Origin: Modicisalibacter radicis
GTDB lineage: Bacteria; Pseudomonadota; Gammaproteobacteria; Pseudomonadales; Halomonadaceae
Direction of reading: 5' to 3'
Assembly (NCBI RefSeq): GCF_900961225.1
Contig: NZ_CAAHFN010000054.1
Coordinates: 124,001 to 188,000, forward strand
DNA: 64,000 nucleotides
Below, in pieces: positions 41,659 through 49,221 of this stretch; position 1 is the first letter of the stretch; every line of letters starts with the position of its first letter. Below the pieces are notes generated by a model that was given only the letters and a program-made list of their open reading frames with translations, searched no databases and was not told the origin of the DNA. Both the position numbers and the translations under genes were made by a program.

Positions 41659-42246
41659 CTACTCGCCGGGCGAATCGCCGGTAAGGCGCCGGATATGCCA
41701 GACGTGGCGCACCAGCACCAGCAGGGCGAAGGCGATCACCACCGCCACGTAATCCCGCGCCAGCCACACGCTCGCCAGCGGCGCCAGCAGCGCCGCACCC
41801 AACGAAGCCACGGCGGCGGTACGCACCCGCCAGGCGAGCAGGACCCAGCACGCGGCGCACAACAGCGCCACGTAGGGCGTCAGCACCAGCAACACCCCGA
41901 AGGCACTGGCCACCGCCCTGCCGCCGCGCAGCCGATGGCACAGCGGGTAACTGTGCCCCAGCAGCACGCCGAGCCCGACCATGCCCTGGGCCCAGGGCGG
42001 CAGGTCGCCGGCGCGAGCCAGCCACAGCACCGGCATGCCCTTGGCAGCGTCGACACTCAACGTCGCCAGCGCCAGGCGCGGCCCGTAGAGGCGCAACACG
42101 TTGGAGAAGCCGGGGTTGCGAGAGCCCCGCCAGCGCGGGTCGGCCACTCCGGCCAGGCGACAAATCCAGACCGCGCCCAGCAGGCCGCCGCACAGATAGC
42201 CGAGCGCGATCAGCGCGGCGAGTTCGACAGCATCGTTGGGGGGCAT
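41659..42246 (-). CDS. plsY: acyl-phosphate:glycerol-3-phosphate acyltransferase
   Basis: A 195-residue inner-membrane enzyme with about five helices that makes lysophosphatidate from acyl-phosphate. Motif 1 is GSRNPGFSNVLRLYG (canonical GSGNIGATN), and motif 2/3 is GHSYPLCHRLRGGRAVASAFG read in two pieces, with the HxP and GG core kept. Divergent from folB and convergent with tsaD, as in pseudomonads. Confidence 0.93.
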   Translation of the reverse strand: MPPNDAVELAALIALGYLCGGLLGAVWICRLAGVADPRWRGSRNPGFSNVLRLYGPRLALATLSVDAAKGMPVLWLARAGDLPPWAQGMVGLGVLLGHSYPLCHRLRGGRAVASAFGVLLVLTPYVALLCAACWVLLAWRVRTAAVASLGAALLAPLASVWLARDYVAVVIAFALLVLVRHVWHIRRLTGDSPGE

Positions 42247-42342
42247 GGCGGCTTCCGTAAAATCGCTCGCGGCAATCCCGGGATTCTGCCACTTTGCTGA
42301 CGTACAATCGAAGCCCGACTACCAGCGAAGGACTATTTGATC

Positions 42343-42699
42343 GTGGATCGCGTGTTGATCGAAGGCCTGGCCGTGGAGACGGTGATCGGCGTCTACGCCT
42401 GGGAGCGCAGCATTCGCCAGCGCCTGTCGCTCGACCTGGAACTGGCCACCGACATCCGTCCGGCGGCGGCCGGCGACGACCTGGGCCATACCCTGGACTA
42501 TGCCGCCATCAGCGCGCGCATCGGCGAGTTCGCCGCGCACAGCCACTTCCAACTGGTGGAAACCTTCGCCGAGCATCTCGCCGCCTTGCTGCGCGAGGAG
42601 TTCGCCATCGCCTGGCTGCGCCTGACCGTGCGCAAGCCGGGCGCGGTGGCCGAGGCCAGCACGGTCGGCGTACGCATCGAGCGCGGGGAGGCGCCATGA
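42343..42699 (+). CDS. folB: dihydroneopterin aldolase
   Basis: A 118-residue enzyme converting dihydroneopterin to 6-hydroxymethyldihydropterin for folate synthesis. The FolB pattern starts at DRVLIEGLAVETVIGVYAWE, with the GHTLDYA segment and the later KPGAVAEAS. GTG 42343 is preferred because it aligns with the family N-terminus and has AAGGA 10 bases upstream; TTG 42337 is an alternative. Its stop overlaps the folK start (ATGA). Confidence 0.94.
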   Translation: MDRVLIEGLAVETVIGVYAWERSIRQRLSLDLELATDIRPAAAGDDLGHTLDYAAISARIGEFAAHSHFQLVETFAEHLAALLREEFAIAWLRLTVRKPGAVAEASTVGVRIERGEAP

Positions 42700-43214
42700 C
42701 CCGGGTGGTGGTCAGCATCGGCAGCAACATCGAGCGCGAACACCACGTGCGCCGCTGCCTCGATGCTCTCGACGCCGACTTCACGGCGCTGCGCATCTCG
42801 CGGGTCTTCGAGAGCGAACCGGTGGGCTTCGAGGATGGCCGCAACTTCTACAATCTGGTCGCCGCCTTCGACAGCCAGGCGTCGGTGGGCGAATTGCAGG
42901 CCTGGTGCAAACGCCTGGAGTTCGCCCATGGCCGCCGCGCCAACAGCCCCAAGTTCAGCCCGCGCCGGCTCGATATCGACCTGCTCACGATCGGCGAACT
43001 GACCGGGCGCATCGACGGCGTCGAGCTGCCGCGCGACGAGATCATCGCCAATGCCTTCGTGCTTCAGCCGCTCGCCGAGCTGCTGCCCGACGCGCGCCAT
43101 CCGCTCGCCAAGCGGCGCTACGCCGACCTGTGGGCGGCCTTCGAGCCCGGCGCGCAGCGCCTGTGGCCGGTGAATTTCGTCTGGCGGGGGCGGCTGATCT
43201 CGCAGGCCGATTGA
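42696..43214 (+). CDS. folK: 6-hydroxymethyl-7,8-dihydropterin pyrophosphokinase
   Basis: A 172-residue folate-pathway kinase that follows FolB in the pathway and in the operon. Starts MTRVVVSIGSNIERE, with SRVFESEPVGFEDGRNFYN and the catalytic RRLDIDLLTIG. Coupled to folB through ATGA. Convergent with cca, leaving only 13 bp. Confidence 0.95.
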   Translation: MTRVVVSIGSNIEREHHVRRCLDALDADFTALRISRVFESEPVGFEDGRNFYNLVAAFDSQASVGELQAWCKRLEFAHGRRANSPKFSPRRLDIDLLTIGELTGRIDGVELPRDEIIANAFVLQPLAELLPDARHPLAKRRYADLWAAFEPGAQRLWPVNFVWRGRLISQAD

Positions 43215-43227
43215 GGCCGGCAGCCGC

Positions 43228-44355
43228 TCAAGCCAGCGCCTCGCCGATCGCCGCCTGGCGGCGCCGGGCCAGTTCGGCCCCCAGCTCGCCACCGCGAAAA
43301 CCCGCGTCGAGCAATTCTCGTGGTTCGATCCGTGCCGCCGCGCGCCAGCCGCGCTCCAGCCGATCGGCCAGCGCCGGCGACTCGCGCCCGATCAGCGCCA
43401 GCAGAGCCGGCACCCGATCGCTGCGCCGCCAGCCATCGATGGCGTTGAGCCAGTCCAGCGCACGTCGCGCGTCCAGCGGTGCGTCGGCAAGCCACAGCGT
43501 CCGGCTCAACGCCACCTGGCGGGCCAGGTCGCGATAGGCATTGGGTACCTTGAGCCGGTCGTGCAGCGCGTCGCGCACGGGCTCGTCGAGGTGCTCGACC
43601 AGCCGCGCCCAGCGCCACTGGGCCATTGTCCAGGGCGGCGCCTCGGGCACCTGGGCGAGGCGCTCCAGGGCCTCATGCAGACGCGTTGCGTCGCCGGCCA
43701 GCTCGGGCATCAGGACGGCGAGCGCCGCGCAGTCACGCAGACAGCCGAAATAGGCCTGCGGCCGGGGCTCGCCGAGGGCCTTCTCGGTCTCGACCCAGAT
43801 GCGCTCGGCGACCAGGTGCCCCAGCTCGCCGCTCTCGGCCAGCCACCGCATGAGCCCCTGTGTCTCGTCGGCGACGGCGAACCCCAGGCCGCGGTAGCGC
43901 GCCAGGAAACGCGCGGTACGCAGCACCCGTAAAGGGTCCTCGACGAAGGCCGGCGAAACGTGGCGCAGAAGCCGCGCCTCGAGGTCGCGCTGACCGCCGA
44001 ACGGATCGACCAGCGTACCGTCGGGGGCTTCGGCCATGGCATTGATGGTCAGGTCGCGGCGCTCGAGATCCTCCTCGAGGGTCACCTCGGGGCTGGCGTG
44101 GACGACGAATCCGGTATAGCCGTGCCCCGCCTTGCGCTCGGTGCGCGCCAGGGCATATTCCTCGTGGCTCTCGGGATGCAGAAAGACCGGGAAATCGCGC
44201 CCCACCGGCTTGAAACCGCGCTCGAGCATGGCCTCGGGGGTGGCGCCGACCACCACCCAGTCCTGATCGACCACCGGCCAGCCCAGCCGCGCGTCGCGCA
44301 CCGCGCCGCCGACCCGGTAGACCGCCAACCCCGCGGTGTGACGATCGCCGCTCAT
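43228..44355 (-). CDS. cca: CCA-adding enzyme (tRNA nucleotidyltransferase), no HD-domain motif
   Basis: A 375-residue class II nucleotidyltransferase that adds CCA to tRNA 3' ends. GGAVRD (16-21), acidic residues at Asp30 and Asp32, and the ERRDLTINAMA and EDPLRVLRTARFLARY motifs. The C-terminal part is shorter than E. coli CCA (412) and no His-Asp pair of the HD phosphohydrolase domain is visible at the expected place. Its ATG overlaps the glpE stop (ATGA). Confidence 0.9.
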   Translation of the reverse strand: MSGDRHTAGLAVYRVGGAVRDARLGWPVVDQDWVVVGATPEAMLERGFKPVGRDFPVFLHPESHEEYALARTERKAGHGYTGFVVHASPEVTLEEDLERRDLTINAMAEAPDGTLVDPFGGQRDLEARLLRHVSPAFVEDPLRVLRTARFLARYRGLGFAVADETQGLMRWLAESGELGHLVAERIWVETEKALGEPRPQAYFGCLRDCAALAVLMPELAGDATRLHEALERLAQVPEAPPWTMAQWRWARLVEHLDEPVRDALHDRLKVPNAYRDLARQVALSRTLWLADAPLDARRALDWLNAIDGWRRSDRVPALLALIGRESPALADRLERGWRAAARIEPRELLDAGFRGGELGAELARRRQAAIGEALA

Positions 44356-44681
44356 CGCTCGACGCGGTGCGGATGCCTGGCCTGCCAGTCGACGAAGCCG
44401 CCGTCCAGGCTGTAGACCCGCGTGAAGCCCTGACCGACCAGCCATTCGGCAGCCTGCTGACTGGAATGGCCGTGATAGCAGACCACCACCATCGGCTGGT
44501 CGCTGGGCGCCTGGTCGACCAGATCGCCGACCGTGGCATTGTCGACATGGCGGCTGCCGGGGATGTGCCCGCGGGAGAAGCTCAGCGGATCGCGGATATC
44601 CACCAGCGTCAGCGGCTGGTCGCCGTCCAGCCAGCGCTCGAGGGTGGCGTGATCGAGATGATCGAAAGTGGTCTGGCTCAT
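44352..44681 (-). CDS. glpE: GlpE-type thiosulfate sulfurtransferase (rhodanese)
   Basis: A 109-residue single-domain rhodanese; the active-site Cys68 lies in CYHGHSSQ, as in E. coli GlpE. It moves sulfane sulfur from thiosulfate to acceptors such as thioredoxin or cyanide. Part of the lptD-to-cca operon; 56 bp after apaH and overlapping cca by 4 bp. Confidence 0.93.
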   Translation of the reverse strand: MSQTTFDHLDHATLERWLDGDQPLTLVDIRDPLSFSRGHIPGSRHVDNATVGDLVDQAPSDQPMVVVCYHGHSSQQAAEWLVGQGFTRVYSLDGGFVDWQARHPHRVER

Positions 44682-44737
44682 GCGCTCTCCATGGGCTTTC
44701 GCTGCAATAATTGACGCGTTCGCGGGCGTCTCGTCGC

Positions 44738-45565
44738 TCAATCGCGCGAGCGGCAGGGCTCGCTGATCCGCCGGCCGCTGTCGAGATCGAGCGCGGTCAG
44801 GCTGTTGCCCCACACGCAGCCGGTGTCCAGCGCTTCGGCCCGCAGTTCGGCGCCGGGCGTGCGGCCCTCGAGTGCCGCCCAGTGGCCGAACAGCACCCGC
44901 GGGTCGTCGTCGCGCGGGTAGCGGAACCACGGCTCGAAGCCTTCGGGGGCGCTGTCCAGGCCCTCCTTGGCGGCGAAGTCGAGGGTGCCGTCGGCGGCGA
45001 TGAAACGCATCCGGGTGAACGCGTTGACGATCATGCGCAGCCGGTCGATGCCCTCGAGCGCGTCGTCCCAGCGCGCCGGTGCATTGCCGTACATTCGCTC
45101 GAGAAACGCCCCGGCCCGCTCGCCGGCCAGGCAGGCCTCGGCCTCGGCGGCAAGCGCCCGGGCCTGGTCCAGCGACCACTGGGGCAGCAGCCCGGCGTGC
45201 ACCATCAGCGTACGCTCGGGGCTGGCGCTGCCATCGTCGACCAGCAGCGGCTGACACTGCAGCCAGTCGAGCAGCGCCTCGCGGTCGGGTGCGGCGAGGA
45301 TCGCCTCGAGCGTGTCGGAACGCTTCAGGGAGCCACCGCCGCGCGCCACGCCGAGCAGATGCAGGTCGTGATTGCCCAGCACTACCCGGGCGGCATCGCC
45401 CAGCGCCTTGACCTCGCGCAGACAGGCCAGCGAGCCCGGGCCGCGATTGACCAGATCGCCGGCGAGCCACAGCCGGTCGCGGCGCGGATCGAACGCCAGA
45501 CGCTCGAGCAGTGCCACGAATTCGGCGTGGCAACCCTGCAGATCTCCGATGGCGTAGGTAGTCAT
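44738..45565 (-). CDS. apaH: bis(5'-nucleosyl)-tetraphosphatase (symmetrical)
   Basis: A 275-residue metallophosphatase that hydrolyses Ap4A to two ADP. The metal motifs GDLQGC (7-12), GDLVNRGPGS (37-46) and GNHDLHLL (64-71) are intact. It lies 73 bp after apaG in the conserved rsmA-apaG-apaH order. Confidence 0.96.
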   Translation of the reverse strand: MTTYAIGDLQGCHAEFVALLERLAFDPRRDRLWLAGDLVNRGPGSLACLREVKALGDAARVVLGNHDLHLLGVARGGGSLKRSDTLEAILAAPDREALLDWLQCQPLLVDDGSASPERTLMVHAGLLPQWSLDQARALAAEAEACLAGERAGAFLERMYGNAPARWDDALEGIDRLRMIVNAFTRMRFIAADGTLDFAAKEGLDSAPEGFEPWFRYPRDDDPRVLFGHWAALEGRTPGAELRAEALDTGCVWGNSLTALDLDSGRRISEPCRSRD

Positions 45566-45638
45566 GGGCCTCCTGCTCGGCTCTGGCCATGGTAGCGATG
45601 GGTGAACGGCGCGACCCTGACGGGCCGCCAGGATGACG

Positions 45639-46025
45639 TCAATGCACCTGGTTGGGACCGGCCAGGCGGAACGGCGCTATGCTCACCTCGAAGGGGCGCT
45701 GCGCGGCGCTCTCGACACAGGTGTAGGCGCCCTCCATCACCCCGACCGGGCCATCGAGCACGGCACGGCTGGTATAGCGGAAACTCTGGCCGGGGCCGAT
45801 CATCGGCTGCTTGCCGACCACGCCCTTGCCGCGCACCTCCTGCACCTTGCCGCTGCCCTGGGTGATCTTCCAGTAGCGGGCCAGCAGTTGCACCGCCTGC
45901 GGCGAATGGTTGTGCACGGTGATGGTGTAGCTGAACACGTAACGCTGTTCGGACGGCGACGACTCCTCGAGGCGATAGTGTGGCTCGACGTCGACGTGGA
46001 TGGCCTCGCTCAGTTCATCGATCAA
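45639..46025 (-). CDS. apaG: ApaG-family protein (DUF525)
   Basis: A 128-residue protein of the ApaG fibronectin-III-like fold, with FSYTITVHNHSP, the GKVQEVRGKGVVG loop and the EGAYTCV end. E. coli and Salmonella ApaG affect cobalt/magnesium resistance by an unknown mechanism. Its ATG overlaps the rsmA stop (ATGA). Confidence 0.95.
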   Translation of the reverse strand: MIDELSEAIHVDVEPHYRLEESSPSEQRYVFSYTITVHNHSPQAVQLLARYWKITQGSGKVQEVRGKGVVGKQPMIGPGQSFRYTSRAVLDGPVGVMEGAYTCVESAAQRPFEVSIAPFRLAGPNQVH

Positions 46026-46849
46026 GGCGATTCTCCGGCCAGATGGTTGGCGATGGCGACCAGCTCGGCCACGCTCAGGGTCTGCGGACGCCGCGCCGGA
46101 TCGATGCCCAGCGCTTCGAGCGCCTCGCCGGACAGCCGCGTCTTGAGGTTGTTGCGCAACGTCTTGCGGCGCTGGGCGAAGGCCTGCCGCACGACATCGG
46201 CGAACAGCGTCTCGTCGACGGCCGGCGAAGGCAACGCCTTGTGCGGCACCAGGCGGACGATCGCCGAGTCGACCTTGGGCCGCGGCACGAAGGCCTCCGG
46301 CGGCACCGTGAACAGCGCGTCGATGCGACAGTAGTACTGGGCCATCACCGATAGCCGCCCCCAGTCGGCGCCGCCCGGCTCGGCGGCGAGGCGCTCGACG
46401 ACCTCCTTCTGCAGCATGAAGTGCATGTCGGCGATCGCTTCGCGGGCACCGAGCAGATGGAAGATCAGCGGCGTCGAGATATTGTAGGGCAGGTTGCCGA
46501 CCACCCGCAGCGGCGCGCCCCCGCCCTTCAGCGCCGCGAAGTCGAGAGCCAGCGCATCGCCCTCGTGGATCACGAAACCGGGGTAGTTGAAGAATTGCAC
46601 ACGCAGCCCGGGAATCAAGTCGCGATCGAGCTCGACGACCTCCAGCGCGCCGTCGGCGGCCTCGAGCAGCGGCTCGGTCAGCGCGCCCTGCCCGGGGCCG
46701 ATCTCGACCAGCCGCTCGCCGGAGCGCGGTGCGATGCTGCGCACGATGCGCATGATCACGCCCGGATCGCGCAGGAAGTTCTGACCGAAGCGCTTGCGCG
46801 CCCGGTGTTGCGGCGGCTCGGGACGCTGATCGCGGGTACCTGAAGACAT
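46022..46849 (-). CDS. rsmA: 16S rRNA (A1518/A1519-N6,N6)-dimethyltransferase
   Basis: A 275-residue SAM enzyme that dimethylates two adenines in the 3' hairpin of 16S rRNA during 30S maturation. RARKRFGQNFL at 17-27, IGPGQGALTE motif I, and the NLPYNIST motif IV near residue 128. ATG 46849 is used (AAGGA 12 bases upstream); ATG 46882, which overlaps the pdxA stop as ATGA, is equally possible and would add 11 residues. Confidence 0.96.
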   Translation of the reverse strand: MSSGTRDQRPEPPQHRARKRFGQNFLRDPGVIMRIVRSIAPRSGERLVEIGPGQGALTEPLLEAADGALEVVELDRDLIPGLRVQFFNYPGFVIHEGDALALDFAALKGGGAPLRVVGNLPYNISTPLIFHLLGAREAIADMHFMLQKEVVERLAAEPGGADWGRLSVMAQYYCRIDALFTVPPEAFVPRPKVDSAIVRLVPHKALPSPAVDETLFADVVRQAFAQRRKTLRNNLKTRLSGEALEALGIDPARRPQTLSVAELVAIANHLAGESP

Positions 46850-46878
46850 GCGGCGGGGATTTCCTTGAATTGCGGTTC

Positions 46879-47907
46879 TCATCGGGCGGGCGGTTCGGCC
46901 AGCGCCATTTCGGCGGCGACCGTCAGCGCCACGCGCAAACTGCCGGCATCGATGCGCCCGCTGCCGGCCAGGTCCAGCGCCGTGCCGTGATCCACCGAGG
47001 TGCGCACGATCGGCAGCCCCAGGGTGATGTTGGCGGCCTGACCGAAGCCGGCGAACTTGAGTACCGGCAGGCCCTGGTCATGATACATCGCCAGTACCGC
47101 GTCGACGCCCTCGAGGCGATGCGGGGTGAACAGCGTATCGGCGGGCCACGGCCCCTCGACGTCGAGTCCCTCGCCACGCAGCCGTTCGAGGGTCGGGATG
47201 ATGATGTCGAGCTCCTCGCGGCCCAGGTGCCCGTCCTCGCCGGCGTGCGGGTTCAGGCCGCACACCGCGATGCGCGGCCTGGCGATGCCGAAGTGACGAC
47301 GCAGGTCGGCATCGAGGATGCCCAGCACCCGGCGCAGACCGCGCTCGCTGATGGCCTCGGCCACCGCCCTGAGCGGCAGGTGGGTGGTGGCCAGCGCGAC
47401 CCGCAGCATCCCGCCGCCCAGGGCGCCGCCCAGCCGCGTGGCCAGCATCATCACCACCTCGTCGACGCCGCAGGCATCTCGCAGGTATTCGGTATGCCCG
47501 GTGAAACCCACGTGGCCGGCCTCGATGATCACGCCCTTGTGCAATGGCGCGGTGACCATCGCCTGGGCCCGGCCATCGCGACAGGCGGCGACCGCCCGGT
47601 CGAGCAGCTCGAGCACGTAATCGCCGTTGGCGGGATCCAGCACGCCGGGGGTGACCGGCGCGCGCAACGCGACCGGCCACACCGGCAATACGCCACGTCG
47701 CGGCGGCGGGACGCTGGCCTGGACCGCCAACGGCTCGACATCCACCGCCAGACCGAGCTGGCGGGCCCGCGAGGCGAGCAGCCCGGGGTCGCCGATCGCC
47801 ACCAGCCGGCCGGCGGGAAGCCCGCCCTCGGCCGCCAGCATCAGCGCCAGATCGGGGCCGATGCCGGCCGGCTCGCCGGTGGTCAGGGCGAGCAGCGGCT
47901 CACTCAT
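46879..47907 (-). CDS. pdxA: 4-hydroxythreonine-4-phosphate dehydrogenase
   Basis: A 342-residue vitamin-B6 enzyme that oxidises and decarboxylates 4-phosphohydroxythreonine for PdxJ. GEPAGIGPDL at the start, metal-binding His in HVGFTGHTEY, and GLNPHAGEDGHLG are family marks. It overlaps surA by 8 bp and precedes rsmA. Confidence 0.96.
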   Translation of the reverse strand: MSEPLLALTTGEPAGIGPDLALMLAAEGGLPAGRLVAIGDPGLLASRARQLGLAVDVEPLAVQASVPPPRRGVLPVWPVALRAPVTPGVLDPANGDYVLELLDRAVAACRDGRAQAMVTAPLHKGVIIEAGHVGFTGHTEYLRDACGVDEVVMMLATRLGGALGGGMLRVALATTHLPLRAVAEAISERGLRRVLGILDADLRRHFGIARPRIAVCGLNPHAGEDGHLGREELDIIIPTLERLRGEGLDVEGPWPADTLFTPHRLEGVDAVLAMYHDQGLPVLKFAGFGQAANITLGLPIVRTSVDHGTALDLAGSGRIDAGSLRVALTVAAEMALAEPPAR

Positions 47908-49207
47908 CGCCGGAGGGACTCAACCGTTCTTCGACGTAGGCTTCGGCACGGATCTGCTGCATCCAGGCTTCCAGCTCGTCATTGACCTTGCGCTGGAACA
48001 GCGTGTCGCGGATCTGGCTGCGCTGCGCCTCGCCGGTCACGTCGCGCTGGCGGCGCTCCTCGACCTGGATCAGGTGATAGCCATAACGCGTCTGCACCGG
48101 CTGGCTTATCTCGCCCACCGCCAGCTGGCCGGCGGCGTTCTCGAAGGCCGGCACCATCTGCCCGGGGCGCACCCACCCCAGGTCGCCGCCGTTGAGCGCG
48201 CTGCCGCGGTCGTCGCTGACCTGCTGGGCGACGCTGGCGAAGTCCTCGCCGTCGACGATGCGCTGACGGGTGCGCTCGGCGAGCGCGCGGGCCTGGTCGC
48301 CGTCGCGATTGGGATTGGTCTCGATCAGAATATGACGGATCTTCTGCTCCTCGACCACCGCCTGCTGTTGCTGGCCGGCACCCTGGCGATCGAGCAGCTT
48401 GACCAGGTGGAAACCGCTGGGACTGCGCAGCGGCTCGCTGACCTCGCCGACACCGAGCTGCGGCACCACATCGGCGAAGAGGCTGGGCAGCTCGGCACCG
48501 CTGCGCCAGCCCAGGTTGCCACCCTCGAGGGCATTGTTGCCATCGGACTCGGCCGCCGCCACGCTGGCGAAATCGGCGCCGTCCTGGAGCTGGCTCTGAA
48601 TGGCCTGGACGCGCTGCTGGGCGCTGCGCACCTGCTCCGGCGAGGGCGACTGCGGCAACGCAACGAGGATGTGGCCGAGCTGGTAGCGCGCGTTACGATC
48701 GCCGCCCTGCTGGGCCAGGTAACGGTCGACTTCCTGGTCGGAGACATTGACCCGGCTGGCGACGCGACGCTGTTGCAGCTGGCGAATCAGCATCTCGCGG
48801 CGAATCTGCTCGCGCACCACCGCCAGCGACAGGCCCTGGCTTTCGAGGGTGTCGGCGAATTGCTCGAGACTCATGCCGTTGTTCTCGGCCACCGAACGCA
48901 CCGCCCGGTTGAGTTCGGTATCGTCGACCGTGAGGTTGGCTTCCTCGGCCATCTGCAGCTGGATCTGCTCGCCGATCATGCGGTCGAGCACCTGCTGGCT
49001 AAGCGCCTGCTCGGAGGGCATGGAGATATTGCGGCTGGCCAGCTGGCTGCGGGCCTGGGCAACCCGGTCGCGCAATTCGCTGGCCATGATGGCGTCGTCG
49101 TTGACCACGGCGACGATACGGTCGAGCGGTTGCTCGGCGGCCGGCGCCAGCGCGGGAAAAGCCAGCACCAGCGCCAGGCTCAGCGATGCAAACAGACGTC
49201 TGCGCAT
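47900..49207 (-). CDS. surA: periplasmic chaperone/peptidyl-prolyl isomerase SurA
   Basis: A 435-residue outer-membrane-protein chaperone. Signal peptide of about 23 residues ending AAPA, the N-terminal chaperone module DRIVAVVNDDAIMASEL, then two parvulin domains at about 174-275 and 284-383 (the IRHILIETNP and LGWVRPGQMVPAFE blocks). It lies 14 bp after lptD; both serve outer-membrane assembly. Confidence 0.96.
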   Translation of the reverse strand: MRRRLFASLSLALVLAFPALAPAAEQPLDRIVAVVNDDAIMASELRDRVAQARSQLASRNISMPSEQALSQQVLDRMIGEQIQLQMAEEANLTVDDTELNRAVRSVAENNGMSLEQFADTLESQGLSLAVVREQIRREMLIRQLQQRRVASRVNVSDQEVDRYLAQQGGDRNARYQLGHILVALPQSPSPEQVRSAQQRVQAIQSQLQDGADFASVAAAESDGNNALEGGNLGWRSGAELPSLFADVVPQLGVGEVSEPLRSPSGFHLVKLLDRQGAGQQQQAVVEEQKIRHILIETNPNRDGDQARALAERTRQRIVDGEDFASVAQQVSDDRGSALNGGDLGWVRPGQMVPAFENAAGQLAVGEISQPVQTRYGYHLIQVEERRQRDVTGEAQRSQIRDTLFQRKVNDELEAWMQQIRAEAYVEERLSPSGDE

Positions 49208-49221
49208 GAAAACCTCTTCTT

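Noticed and set aside
42294..42695. In-frame upstream extension of folK
   Set aside because: It overlaps folB completely; the FolK family begins at the ATG at 42696, which also forms the ATGA overlap.
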